A stretch of 64,000 bases of DNA from an uncultured Prevotella sp. (lineage in GTDB: Bacteria; Bacteroidota; Bacteroidia; Bacteroidales; Bacteroidaceae): the NCBI GenBank assembly GCA_944319945.1, contig CALUFN010000002.1:1-64000 (forward strand), written 5' to 3'. Each line of letters opens with the position of its first letter. Position 1 is the first letter of the stretch. The notes beneath the pieces are model-generated. The model was not told the DNA's origin, searched no databases, and saw only the letters and a list, made by a program, of their open reading frames with translations. The position numbers and the translations under genes were made by a program. This document shows positions 53,393 to 62,719 of the stretch, piece by piece.

Positions 53393-55435
53393 ATGAATAA
53401 CGCGTGCGTTAAATATGTCTTGTCTGCCGTAGCGGTGCTGTCGTCGTGGTGGTGTGCCATGATGATGACGGCGTGCGGTCGAGCCCCGGGCGACGGGCGC
53501 AGCGCGGCCTTAGCCGCCGCGCTGGCCGCCGTAGACGACTCCGTGGCCGTAAACTCGCCTTACGTACCCGGCATGATAAGGAAGGGACTGGCCGGAGCCG
53601 CCGACAGCCTTGACTATTACGACTGGTACATCCGCTACATGCGCTACTGCGTGCAGATGGAAGTGCCCGACTCGGCCGACCTGCGCTGGAGCCAAACCTA
53701 CGGCTACCTGGCCGGCCGCGAGCCTTCGCCGCGCGTCAACGGCATGCTTGGCTTCATGCTCAACGCGCAGGGCAGCTTTTACCAGAAGCTGCACTACGAG
53801 CCGGCTAAGGCCATCGCCTCTTACCGCGCCGCCTACGAGCGCCTCTCTGTCAGCGACGTGAAGCACCGCCTGCCCGACGTCTGCGCCAACCTGGGCGACG
53901 CCTACGTCTTCGCCAACGACATGCCGCACGCCGCCATGTGGTACCGCAGGGCGCTGTTCCTGGCCGACTCGCTCGGCCTGCCCGAGAAAGACAACGCCAC
54001 GCTCTACATGGGGTTGGGGCGCATATACCTTAACTTAGGCGACTTCGACCTTGCGCTCGAGTGCTACAAGACGGCCGACGCCAACCTTGCGCTCATGCCG
54101 CTCAACATGCAGCTCTACTTCCTCAACAACTACGGCAACTACTATTATTACACCGAAGACTACGGCCAAGCCCTGGCCGTGTTCAAGCGGATGAGGCGGA
54201 TGCTCGCCGCCAACGGCATGCAAGACAGCTACGAGGCGTATCTCTGCAAGGTGAACATGGCAGACGTGCTGCTCAACCTCGGGCGCACGGCCGAGGCGGC
54301 GCGCCTGCTCGACGACGCTTACGCCTACTTCAGGAAGATAGGCGACGCCACCGCCCTCTACTACTGCCACACCATAGGCATAGGCCTCGCCCTGAAGGCC
54401 GGCGACACCGGCACGGTGAAGAGGATACTCGACTCGGAGCGGCTCAACACCACCATAGACTTCAACATGGTGAACATACGCAACCGCTACCTGCGCGAGT
54501 ATTTCGTCAGGAAGGGCGACTACCGCAACGCTTACCGCATGCTCGACGAGGGCGTAAGGCGCAACGACTCGCTGAAGCACAACATAGCCAACATGAGGGC
54601 CTCCGAGATAATGATGCGCTACGCGCAAGACACGCTCAAGCTGCACCACCAAATGGAGATACAGGAGAAAGACGCCGACATACGCACGGCCCACATGTGG
54701 CTTTACGTAGGCGTGCTGCTCATCGTGGTGCTGGCCCTGCTGCTGCTCTTCGGTTACACCTACGCCCGCAAGCGCCGCCTGCAGATGCACATGCAGCTCA
54801 TGCAGACGCAGCTGGCAAACGTGCGCTCGCGCATCTCGCCCCACTTCATCTTCAACGTGCTCAACAACCGCATGGCCAGCTCCTCGGGCGACACCGACGA
54901 GCTGATGGCGCTGGTAAGGCTGATCAGGGCCAACCTCAACATGTCGGGCAAGTATTATGTATCGCTTAAGGAAGAGCTCGACTTCGTAGGCTATTATATC
55001 AGCGTGGAGCGCAAGATCATAGGCGAGGGCTTCGTCTACGAGGTGGACGCCCCGGCCGACGACGTGCTTGAAGCGGTCATGGTGCCGTCGATGTTCATAC
55101 AGATACTCGTCGAAAACTCGATAAAGCACGGACTGAAGCGGCGCGAAGGCACAAAGCGCATACGCGTGGCCGTGGCAAAGGGCGACGCCGACTGCACGAT
55201 AACCGTGACCGACAACGGCACTGGCTTCGACATACGCCGCAGCGACCCGTCGTCGACCAAGACCGGAATGAAGGTGATACGCAACACCATTAATATAATA
55301 AACCATGAGAACAAGCGGAAGATAAGGCTCGGGGTGAGAAACCTCGAGGCGGCCGACGGCTCGATAGCCGGATGCGAGGTGAAGCTGGTGATGCCGCTTG
55401 GCCTGAAGTCCGTTTACAACGTTAACACAAGATAA
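53393..55435 (+). CDS. TPR-containing LytS-type sensor histidine kinase
   Basis: This 680-aa kinase has an N-terminal signal-like segment ending MTAC (Cys28, a possible lipobox), TPR repeats over about 70-400 (for example ATLYMGLGRIYLNLGDFDLAL), a membrane segment at about 436-458 and a cytoplasmic His_kinase domain. The phospho-acceptor is His484 in ISPHFIFNVLNNRM; the ATP site includes ILVENSIKHGLKRREG and VTDNGTGFD. TPRs facing the periplasm would sense an unknown signal. It is coupled to the LytTR regulator 13 bases downstream. The signal-peptide/lipoprotein reading conflicts with a lone internal anchor only if cleavage occurs. Confidence 0.9.
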   Translation: MNNACVKYVLSAVAVLSSWWCAMMMTACGRAPGDGRSAALAAALAAVDDSVAVNSPYVPGMIRKGLAGAADSLDYYDWYIRYMRYCVQMEVPDSADLRWSQTYGYLAGREPSPRVNGMLGFMLNAQGSFYQKLHYEPAKAIASYRAAYERLSVSDVKHRLPDVCANLGDAYVFANDMPHAAMWYRRALFLADSLGLPEKDNATLYMGLGRIYLNLGDFDLALECYKTADANLALMPLNMQLYFLNNYGNYYYYTEDYGQALAVFKRMRRMLAANGMQDSYEAYLCKVNMADVLLNLGRTAEAARLLDDAYAYFRKIGDATALYYCHTIGIGLALKAGDTGTVKRILDSERLNTTIDFNMVNIRNRYLREYFVRKGDYRNAYRMLDEGVRRNDSLKHNIANMRASEIMMRYAQDTLKLHHQMEIQEKDADIRTAHMWLYVGVLLIVVLALLLLFGYTYARKRRLQMHMQLMQTQLANVRSRISPHFIFNVLNNRMASSSGDTDELMALVRLIRANLNMSGKYYVSLKEELDFVGYYISVERKIIGEGFVYEVDAPADDVLEAVMVPSMFIQILVENSIKHGLKRREGTKRIRVAVAKGDADCTITVTDNGTGFDIRRSDPSSTKTGMKVIRNTINIINHENKRKIRLGVRNLEAADGSIAGCEVKLVMPLGLKSVYNVNTR

Positions 55436-55448
55436 AAACCTAAAAGGA

Positions 55449-56198
55449 ATGAACGCTATAATCGTAGACGACACACGGGCGGCCATCGACAGCCTTGCCG
55501 TGAAGCTCGGCAAGTATGCCGACATCACACTGGCCGCGACGGCCGACAACGGCGCCGACGGCATAGAGCTTGTGAGAAAGCACAAGCCCGAATTGCTATT
55601 TCTCGACATGGAGCTGCCCGACATGACGGGCATCGACGTTCTCGAGCAGCTCAGGCTGGAGCCCGACTACCGGTGTTACGTTGTGATCTATACGGCTTAC
55701 AATGATTATATGCTGCCGGCCTTCAGGAACAGGGCGTTCGATTTCCTGCTGAAGCCCATAGACGACCGCGAGCTTGACACCATAATGCGCCGCTTCTACG
55801 CCGACAGGCAGAGCGGGAATAGCCGCCGGCAAGACGATGGGGCTGTGAAGCGCGACGGCGGTAAGCTGCTCTTCTACACCAACGCCGTAGACTTCCGCCT
55901 TGTGCAGATCAGGGACATCTGCGTGTTTCATTACGACCACGAGGCGCGCGTGTGGACGGTGGTGGCCGCCGGATGCGACCGCCCGCTGCGGCTGAAGCGC
56001 AGCGTTACTAAAGACACTCTGCTGAAGATAGATGACAACTTCGTACAAGTAAGCCAAAAATACATCATCAACATCAATTATCTGCTCGAGGTGCGCGACA
56101 ACGTATGCTGCTTTTACCCGCCTTTCGACAAGATAGATTACGTCACCGTAGGCCGCTTTTTCCGCCGTAAGCTGATAAACAGGTACAATTCGTTGTGA
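55449..56198 (+). CDS. LytTR-family response regulator
   Basis: This 249-aa regulator has a receiver domain (1-120) with IIVDD, phospho-acceptor Asp53 in LLFLDMELPDMTG and LLKPIDD, and a C-terminal LytTR DNA-binding domain (about 135-249: DICVFHYDHEARVWTV, NFVQVSQKYIININYLLEV). It is the partner of the preceding LytS-type kinase. The target genes cannot be seen; the divergent-facing small beta-barrel gene downstream is on the other strand. Confidence 0.93.
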   Translation: MNAIIVDDTRAAIDSLAVKLGKYADITLAATADNGADGIELVRKHKPELLFLDMELPDMTGIDVLEQLRLEPDYRCYVVIYTAYNDYMLPAFRNRAFDFLLKPIDDRELDTIMRRFYADRQSGNSRRQDDGAVKRDGGKLLFYTNAVDFRLVQIRDICVFHYDHEARVWTVVAAGCDRPLRLKRSVTKDTLLKIDDNFVQVSQKYIININYLLEVRDNVCCFYPPFDKIDYVTVGRFFRRKLINRYNSL

Positions 56199-56200
56199 AA

Positions 56201-56271
56201 GTGAAAAGTGAAGAGTGAAAAATCCAAATGAATCATAAAAGCACATGGATTTTTCACTCTTCACTTTTTAC
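56201..56271. terminator. 26-bp inverted repeat (GTGAAAAGTGAAG words)
   Basis: Bases 56201-56226 pair with 56246-56271 with one mismatch. It lies between convergent genes and probably terminates both. Confidence 0.6.
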
Positions 56272-56289
56272 TTTTCACTCTTCACTCCT

Positions 56290-56802
56290 TCAGAATCTCA
56301 CTCCGATCCTGAAGAAGAAGTCGCCTGACTTCGAGTCGACTTCTTGAATCATGTTGCAGAAGCCGAACTCGTAGCCCATCTTGAACGTCAGGAACGAGTA
56401 TGCCGCCGCGATGCCGCCCTGCCAGCCGAAGTCTACTGAGTTAACATCCTCCGCATCGTCTTTAGTCGCCATGAAACTGAGATACGGTCCGGTGAATATC
56501 CCGACCTTGCCCGCGCTGTTCTTGTAGAAGTTCCACGCTCCGTTGCCTTCTATCTGTATGTAGCCCGGGCTCCAGTGTTTCACTCCTTTTGTTATCCAGC
56601 CGGCTCCTACCGACCAGTCGAACTTGTCGTCGATAGGTGCCGTATAGCTTACTCCTATGTTCAATGCCTTAAACTCTGACTTAGCATCAACGTCTCCGCT
56701 AATGTCTGAAACGTTGCCTCCCCACCAGATGTTGATGTTCCTTTGGGCGCTTGCGCTTACCGCAACTATTGCGAAAAGCGCCATTAATAACAACTTTTTC
56801 AT
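56290..56802 (-). CDS. Small outer-membrane beta-barrel protein
   Basis: This 170-aa protein has a signal peptide (MKKLLLMALFAIVAVSASAQ) and then alternating hydrophobic/aromatic strands (INIWWGGNVSDI, FDWSVGAGWITKG, FFFRIGVRF at the C-terminus), as in small 8-stranded barrels of the OmpW/OprF-like type. The terminal aromatic residue is typical of barrels. I start at ATG 56802 rather than the TTG two codons upstream. Its role may be structural or porin-like. Confidence 0.82.
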   Translation of the reverse strand: MKKLLLMALFAIVAVSASAQRNINIWWGGNVSDISGDVDAKSEFKALNIGVSYTAPIDDKFDWSVGAGWITKGVKHWSPGYIQIEGNGAWNFYKNSAGKVGIFTGPYLSFMATKDDAEDVNSVDFGWQGGIAAAYSFLTFKMGYEFGFCNMIQEVDSKSGDFFFRIGVRF

Positions 56803-57155
56803 AAGCAATAGGTTTTTAGTTAATGATTGTTTTGACTTACATTCGCAAAGATACGGATTATAATCGAAACAAACAAGGCTAACAGCCGTTTTTATGCAGA
56901 ACGGTTGATAATTTGTTTCAAATATTAAGTAAGGTGATGCTGGTTTTATTGAAACAGCCTGTGTGTTAGGTTTTACAAGAATGGCGGCTTTATACGTATG
57001 AAGAAACGTTCATTCGGCTTTAATCGGCTTAATCTCAGCATGTTATAGATCAAACTCGCGCGTTTTTGCAAAACAAAGGTCGGGCTTGTTTGACCGACTG
57101 AAGAAAATTTAAACAAATAATTCTCGGAAAAAAGCTCTATATCAGGGACTTTTAG

Positions 57156-57163
57156 TATCTTTG
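57156..57163 (+). promoter_or_regulatory. -7 box of the polysaccharide-locus regulator
   Basis: TATCTTTG matches the consensus and lies about 320 bases before the UpxY-like start, so the transcript has a long leader. The leader holds GTGCGCTT (57381-57388) perfectly complementary to AAGCGCAC (57408-57415), within a weaker GCGGCC/GGCCGC stem. The 679-bp gap otherwise shows no gene. Confidence 0.5.
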
Positions 57164-57481
57164 CATCCGAATGGACGCTTCATACGTATATAACGTATGT
57201 TGACGGCTATTCATAAAGAGACTTAATTGATTAGAAATCAAACACTTGTGGTATGGAAAATGAATTAATGAAGCGTATGACGCTTTGTTCGTCTTGCCAC
57301 ATAACAATGACTGTAATTCGTTGCTGAGGATCCTCCCGAATGCGGCCGTTACGCCTGAAACAAGGCTTTACGTTACTCTTGTGCGCTTGCCATAAGAGGA
57401 GCGTGAGAAGCGCACTTAGGCCGCTTGCAGGAGTAAGGCGTATTTTCGTTTTCCGTCAGTAACCATTTCGTTTCCCTTTTC

Positions 57482-58996
57482 ATGAATGATGTCATGACTT
57501 CAGGCAGTGCCGGGCTTCGCAACCGCGACAAGCTCAACAGCGTAGATTACCGCTGGTTTATCGTCCGTACTCTGCCGCATCAGGAAGAGAAGCTCGCTGG
57601 CATGTTGAGGCGGCATCAGTCGCAGGCAAGCAACATCCTCGAGGTGTATTGCCCTACGCATACCACGGTGGGAGTGCTGAGGCATGGCAAGAGTGTCAGT
57701 GCGCCGCTGTTCGCCGGTCATGTGTTCGTCCTCTCCACGCAGCAGGCCCTTGCCGACTTCATCGACAGGTATTATCCTGAAGGCATCTTGCTCTACGAGC
57801 GCAAGAAGGAGAAGGGAAAGAAAGCCGCCGTATGGACAATACCCGAGAACCAGATGCGGGCGTTCATGGACTTCAATGAAAACTACGCCGACAAAGTGAT
57901 AGTGCTCGAACGTCCTTACGCCGATTACGCTTTCAACCCGAAAAACAACGAGCCTAACGAGATCGTGAAGGTGGTAGACGGTCCGCTGAAAGGCCGTGAA
58001 GGCTACCTAGCCCGCTTCAACAGGGAGCGTAGGCTGGTGTTCAACATGAAGTCGTTAGGCACGGGCAGGTATTTCGCCGTATCGGTGCCTAACGCGTGGA
58101 GCCTGAAAGTGGTCAGGTTGCATAACGCCGAGAACGACCGACAGACTATTGGCACGCAGAAGGAGCGCGCCGCCGACTTGCTGATAGGCCTGATAGAAGG
58201 CTGCGGTTATGTCGACGACGCTCTCGCCGTGTTTCATGAGATAATCGGCTATCTTTCCATAACGCCTACAATGGTAGGCTTGTGCAAGTATTTGTTTGAG
58301 AAAGGCCGTCATGACTTAAGCCGGAAGATAGCAAGGCTTGACACGGACGGGGTGGAGCAGATACTGAATCTTGTGAGGTATGAGAATGATAATCCCGGAT
58401 ACATACGTCACACTTGGCGGAAACTCGTAATCCGTCCGTTCCTTACTCCGACTGCGGGCGTCGAGACCGCCGAAGACGCCGAGCTGCGACATGCCGGATT
58501 TACGGAAGTAATCAGGCGCATAGACATCACTGAGCAAACTTATTATCCCAGTAAGGCGAAAGAAGAGCTTACCACAACGGCTTATTACGCCCACATAGGC
58601 GTGACGGAAAGAAGAGACGGCGCAGGCATTGTCGTTTTCGCAAATTGGGACGCGTTCTTAGGCGAGTATTTCCACACGTCGGGCAAGGCCAACGAGCGTT
58701 TGGTAGAAGGTCGCGGCAAGGATAAGCAGGCGGAGTCGTTCCGCAACTTTGCTCCCACATTATATAATATATTGGCTGACGTAAACTCCGCAGTAAAGCC
58801 CGTTCGTGGTTTCACTGTAGGCGCAGACGTACTGAACGTGCTTGCCGTTTACACTGCCGGCACGGATGCAGACGAGATAGAGACGGCCAAGATTACGCTG
58901 ATAAACACTTGCGTCAATGTCTGCAAGGAAATCAACTCTACTGTCCACTTGGCCGTATGGCGGAGATACCTCCGCACCGTGTGGCTGCATGTTTAG
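57482..58996 (+). CDS. UpxY/NusG-like transcription antiterminator with long C-terminal extension
   Basis: This 504-aa protein starts with a NusG N-terminal domain (about 22-140: YRWFIVRTLPHQEEKLAGML, YCPTHTTVGVLRHGK). A KOW-like segment follows (about 163-185: VKVVDGPLKGREGYLARF). UpxY proteins of Bacteroidales are about 170-180 aa and allow RNA polymerase to read through the leaders of capsule operons. Here about 320 extra residues follow, mostly helical (RAADLLIGLIEGCGYVDDAL and onward), which I do not recognise. It lies at the head of a polysaccharide locus, which supports the assignment. UpxZ, the usual next gene, is not seen. Confidence 0.8.
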   Translation: MNDVMTSGSAGLRNRDKLNSVDYRWFIVRTLPHQEEKLAGMLRRHQSQASNILEVYCPTHTTVGVLRHGKSVSAPLFAGHVFVLSTQQALADFIDRYYPEGILLYERKKEKGKKAAVWTIPENQMRAFMDFNENYADKVIVLERPYADYAFNPKNNEPNEIVKVVDGPLKGREGYLARFNRERRLVFNMKSLGTGRYFAVSVPNAWSLKVVRLHNAENDRQTIGTQKERAADLLIGLIEGCGYVDDALAVFHEIIGYLSITPTMVGLCKYLFEKGRHDLSRKIARLDTDGVEQILNLVRYENDNPGYIRHTWRKLVIRPFLTPTAGVETAEDAELRHAGFTEVIRRIDITEQTYYPSKAKEELTTTAYYAHIGVTERRDGAGIVVFANWDAFLGEYFHTSGKANERLVEGRGKDKQAESFRNFAPTLYNILADVNSAVKPVRGFTVGADVLNVLAVYTAGTDADEIETAKITLINTCVNVCKEINSTVHLAVWRRYLRTVWLHV

Positions 58997-59067
58997 GCGT
59001 GTCGGATGTCAGATACGATTATGGAAAAAGCAGCATTGACTGCCGGAGTAAACATTAACGAACCGGG

Positions 59068-59404
59068 CGGCGAGAGACATCCCGCCTTATCGTCGCCGAC
59101 ATTGGTCACGGCTGCCTGACATTCGTCTCTGCGGCTACCGGCAGGCGTGAGACCGTTGCTTTGGAGCCTGTGCTCCAAGAGATAATGGACCGTTGCGCCC
59201 GTCCCAGCCCACTCCTTTTCCCCGTAATTACCGCCGCCGTTCAGTGTTAATGGCAGCAACATTGTGCCGCAAACAATAACATCAACCGCAACTATGAAAG
59301 CCATAGGCCGCATGCTCAGCTTGCCTTTTCCCCTGAACATGACCGTAGCCCGCCATTCGTGGAAGAGCATGGCAAAAGGACTGACCCTTAGCGACTTGTT
59401 GTAA
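59068..59404 (+). pseudogene. Remnant of a tyrosine-type integrase (catalytic half)
   Basis: Two plus-strand frames together give a decayed Bacteroidetes integrase. Frame one reads TGRRETVALEPVLQEIMDRC then SPLLFPVIT. After a frameshift, another reads AIGRMLSLPFPLNMTVARHSW and KSMAKGLTLSDLL before TAA. VARHSW is the conserved catalytic-box motif, and LEPVLQEIMDRC/SPLLFPVIT match the order seen in conjugative-element integrases. The N-terminal half is not seen. It suggests an old insertion next to the polysaccharide locus. The rest of the 585-bp gap has nothing supportable; a minus-strand open frame there is not convincing. Confidence 0.65.
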
Positions 59405-59581
59405 GTATGTCCGTCTGTTTCAATATGGCGTAACGCCCGATCTAAGAATCTTACTCTTCCTGTTGTTAATGCACGCATTGCTCTGTTCTCTTTGAAGGGG
59501 GCTGATCACTTTTTGCATAAATGATTTCTTTGAAAGAAACACCAACCAGTTTCATGATATAAACAACTTAATTTTTTCAAA

Positions 59582-60409
59582 ATGAAAATTACAGCAGTTA
59601 TACCCATACGCTCTGGTTCACAGCGCGTAAAGGACAAGAATCTGCGGCCGTTCGCAGATACCAATTTGATGGAGCTTAAGATAAAGACTTTGCTTCAAGT
59701 GCCTGAGCTTACATCGATCGTCGTGAATACGAACAGCGAGGAAGCCATTTCTATTGTTAATAAAAGTTATTCGGGGGGTAAAATGTCATCGCAGGGAAGA
59801 ATATTATGCATCCTCCCAATGTTCGGGCAGTGAGTTTTTCCGTCATCTTGGCGAAGTGACTGATACGGATGTCTTTATATATTGTCCGTGTACATCGCCA
59901 TTTGTAAAACCTGAAACAATATCGCAGTGCATTAAGACATTCTTTGACTCAGATGATTGCGACAGCGTGTCTACCGTATCTTCGGTTAAGGAGTTTATGT
60001 GGCTTGACGGTAAGCCGGTCAATTATGACCCGCAACATGCACCTAACTCACAAGACCTTCCTGACATTGTTGCTCTTAATTTCGGTACCACGGTCGTGCA
60101 TCGTGATGATTTGATAAAGAACAGCAATATCATAGGCAAGTCGCCAAAGTTTGTCACGACGTCTGACATTGAGGCTATAGACATCGACACTCCTCTTGAT
60201 TTTTACATAGCGGAACAGATATACCGCAAGACTGTAATAGAGGGGAGGGGCTTGTTAGAGTAGCCTCAAAGGAAGATGGACAACAGCCGTGGACTTTCAT
60301 GGGCGACAAGATTAAACCTATCGTCGTTGATGAAAGTTTCGACGTGCATGATGAAGACGACATAGCCAGGACTGAAAAATGGCTCATGCGTGAAGGTATT
60401 AAATATTAA
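59582..60409 (+). pseudogene. Frameshifted acylneuraminate cytidylyltransferase-like gene
   Basis: The gene begins MKITAVIPIRSGSQRVKDKNLRPF, the nucleotide-binding start of CMP-sialic-acid-type synthetases. Its frame breaks at a G6 run (59773-59778), where one surplus G shifts it. The middle (YYASSQCSGSEFFRHLGEV, VFIYCPCTSPFVKPETI) continues in the next frame, and a second shift near 60242-60250 (GGGGAGGGG) returns to the first frame for the end (PWTFMGDKIKPIVVDESF, WLMREGIKY). The repaired protein would be about 275 aa and would activate a sialic-acid-like sugar with CTP for the surface polymer. It is either inactivated, phase-variable or affected by sequencing error. Confidence 0.8.
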
Positions 60410-60413
60410 CCGT

Positions 60414-61199
60414 ATGCTTAAATTCATAAAGCGGCAAGCAAGAGGCTTGCGTAAGAAGTATGGATTGTTGTGCTTCCGCCTTTCGGGGCGGGAGTATGAC
60501 AACGCCGAGCGGCTGAACGAACTCCGCAATAAGTATCAGAGTAAGAGGTGTTTTATCATATGCAACGGGCCGAGCCTGAAGGCTGAAGACCTCGAACGGA
60601 TACATGCGAACGGGGATTTCTCGTTCGCCTCTAACAAGATTGATAAGATTTTTCCGCAAACAAAGTGGCGGCCTACGTTTTATACGGTAATGGACGAATC
60701 TTACCAATACTCTTTGTTGGAAACGATGAATCGCATCGACGCGGAAGTAAAGTTCTTCCGTCGCAACAGCTACTGCACCACCCGTAACGTTCGCGGACGC
60801 TGTGTTTGGCTTAATGCCGACGGCGACCGCGCATTGCTTGACCGTCCGCGCTTTGCCGAAGACTGTACTGACGTAGTGTACACTATCGCCACCGTGACGT
60901 ATGTAATGTTTGAGTTAGCCGTGCATATGGGTTTCCGCGAACTTTACATCATCGGCTGCGACAACTCTTACGGCCTTGAGATGCGCCGCGACGGCACGAT
61001 AGTAAACCACGGCACGGCGTCGTATTTCGCCGGGAGTGACGAGAAATCAAACAAGGCCGTCGGTGCTACGTGGGAGATGAACCTGTCGTATGAGTACGCC
61101 CGCAAGTATGCCGACGCACACGGCATAAGGATATTCAACGCCACGCGCGGCGGCCACCTTGAGGCGTTTGAGCGCGTCGATTTCGACTCATTGTTTTAG
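60414..61199 (+). CDS. DUF115-like protein (putative sugar-transfer related)
   Basis: This 261-aa protein contains KRCFIICNGPSLKAEDLERI, where the NGPSL motif is typical of DUF115/MptE-like proteins, some of which take part in glycosylation or make sugar-phosphate structures. Later segments include FYTVMDESYQYS, FELAVHMGFRELYIIGCDNSYG and GGHLEAFERVDFDSLF. Several polysaccharide loci have such a gene. I start at ATG 60414; a GTG eight codons earlier overlaps the previous gene. The precise substrate is unknown. Confidence 0.75.
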   Translation: MLKFIKRQARGLRKKYGLLCFRLSGREYDNAERLNELRNKYQSKRCFIICNGPSLKAEDLERIHANGDFSFASNKIDKIFPQTKWRPTFYTVMDESYQYSLLETMNRIDAEVKFFRRNSYCTTRNVRGRCVWLNADGDRALLDRPRFAEDCTDVVYTIATVTYVMFELAVHMGFRELYIIGCDNSYGLEMRRDGTIVNHGTASYFAGSDEKSNKAVGATWEMNLSYEYARKYADAHGIRIFNATRGGHLEAFERVDFDSLF

Positions 61200-61204
61200 T
61201 CAGG

Positions 61205-62719
61205 ATGGATTCAAAGAGCAAGCGCATAGCCAAGAACACGCTCTTCCTGTACATGAGGATGCTGTTCCTCATGGTGGTCACGTTGTTTACGTCGCGTGTC
61301 CTTCTGGATAAACTCGGCATAGAGGATTTCGGCATATACAACGTAGTCGGCGGCTTGGCGGTGATGTTCATATTCTTCCGCTCGTCATTGTCAAACGCCA
61401 CGCAGCGTTTTCTCAACGTGGCGTTGGGCAAGGGCGACGCCGCCGGAGCGGCGCAAGTCTTCGCTCAGCATTTCACGCTTTACGCCGTTGTCGCCTTATT
61501 GGTAATCGTCGTGGGCGAGACCGTGGGGTTGTGGTTCGTCTATGACAAGCTAGTGATTCCGGCCGACAGGCTTGCCGCCGCCGTGTGGGTTTACCAGTTC
61601 ACGTTGGTTTCACTTTGTTCCACGTTGGTCGGGATAGTATATGATTCAACCATAATCGCCCACGAAGACATGAACGTCTACTCATACGTAGGCATATTCG
61701 AGGGCTTGGCCAAGCTCGGCATTGCTTACGCCATAAGCATGTCGCCGTTTGACAGGCTTACGACTTACGGCCTGTTGCTCATGTTCTTGGCGTTGTCAAT
61801 CCAGTGTTTCTACGCTTTTTATTGCTCACGCCACTATGCCGAGTGCAGGGTGCGTCTCGTATGGGACAAGAAGCTGCTTAAAGACACGTCGTCGATAGTA
61901 GGGTGGAATACCGTGGGCACGGCCGTCTACGCCGTCAACGATTCGGGTGTGAACATCCTGCTCAACCTCTTTTTCGGCCCGGCGGTCAATGCGGCGCGTG
62001 CCGTTTCGTTCCAAGTCAGCAATGCCGTCAACGGCTTTGCCTCCAACTTTTTCGTCTCGGTGAGGCCGCAGATAGTGAAGTCTTACGCAAGCGGCGACAA
62101 CGAATATCTGATGAAGCTCTTCTACAACAGTTCAAAGTTTTCATTCTTTTTGTTATGGATGTTCTGCCTCCCGTTGTTCTTTACGATAAATCCGATACTG
62201 CATTTATGGCTGAAGCAAGTGCCCGAGTACACCGATGTGTTCACGATTTGGATATTGGCTTATTCGCTGGTCAACGTGCTAAACAATCCCGTATGGGCCG
62301 TGGCACTGGCCGTAGGGAGGCTTAAGAAGTACATATCCGTAGGCAGCGGCGTGTTCCTGATGGTGTTCCCGCTGGCATACGCCGCCTTGAAGCTCGGCGC
62401 GACGCCCGTGGCGGTGTTCGTCATCATGTTTGCCGTCCGCCTGTGTTATCTCGTAGTCGTGCTCAATATCATACGAGAGTATGTCGATTTCTCGTTCAGG
62501 CGTTATCTCGTAAGAGTAATCCGTCCCGTCTTTTTGGTTGTGGCGGTGTCGTCGTCGGCGGCGTTTTTGTTGCATTACGTGCTTCCACAGTCGCTGCTTT
62601 CCACGTTTGTGTTCATCGCCGCAGCGGTTGTCATTGCTGTGATGTGTGTCGGCTTTATCGGCTTGTCAAAGGCCGAACGAGGCTATTGTCTGGATTTTAT
62701 AAGGAAAAAGTTACGATAA
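61205..62719 (+). CDS. Wzx-like polysaccharide flippase
   Basis: This 504-aa inner-membrane protein has about 14 hydrophobic segments. It starts KNTLFLYMRMLFLMVVTLFTSRVLLDKLG, then GIEDFGIYNVVGGLAVMF, a common start in oligosaccharide exporters of Bacteroidetes. It would move lipid-linked repeat units across the membrane. Spacing is 5 bases from the DUF115-like gene, and the TAATG stop-start overlap with the next gene shows tight coupling. Confidence 0.88.
   Translation: MDSKSKRIAKNTLFLYMRMLFLMVVTLFTSRVLLDKLGIEDFGIYNVVGGLAVMFIFFRSSLSNATQRFLNVALGKGDAAGAAQVFAQHFTLYAVVALLVIVVGETVGLWFVYDKLVIPADRLAAAVWVYQFTLVSLCSTLVGIVYDSTIIAHEDMNVYSYVGIFEGLAKLGIAYAISMSPFDRLTTYGLLLMFLALSIQCFYAFYCSRHYAECRVRLVWDKKLLKDTSSIVGWNTVGTAVYAVNDSGVNILLNLFFGPAVNAARAVSFQVSNAVNGFASNFFVSVRPQIVKSYASGDNEYLMKLFYNSSKFSFFLLWMFCLPLFFTINPILHLWLKQVPEYTDVFTIWILAYSLVNVLNNPVWAVALAVGRLKKYISVGSGVFLMVFPLAYAALKLGATPVAVFVIMFAVRLCYLVVVLNIIREYVDFSFRRYLVRVIRPVFLVVAVSSSAAFLLHYVLPQSLLSTFVFIAAAVVIAVMCVGFIGLSKAERGYCLDFIRKKLR

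Noticed and set aside
58993..59478. 161-codon minus-strand open frame after the UpxY-like gene
   Set aside because: Composition is not protein-like, and the plus strand of the same stretch carries recognisable integrase motifs in broken frames.
62443..62718. Upstream extension of the acyltransferase open frame
   Set aside because: It overlaps the flippase gene, and ATG 62719 gives the family-typical start with a stop-start overlap.
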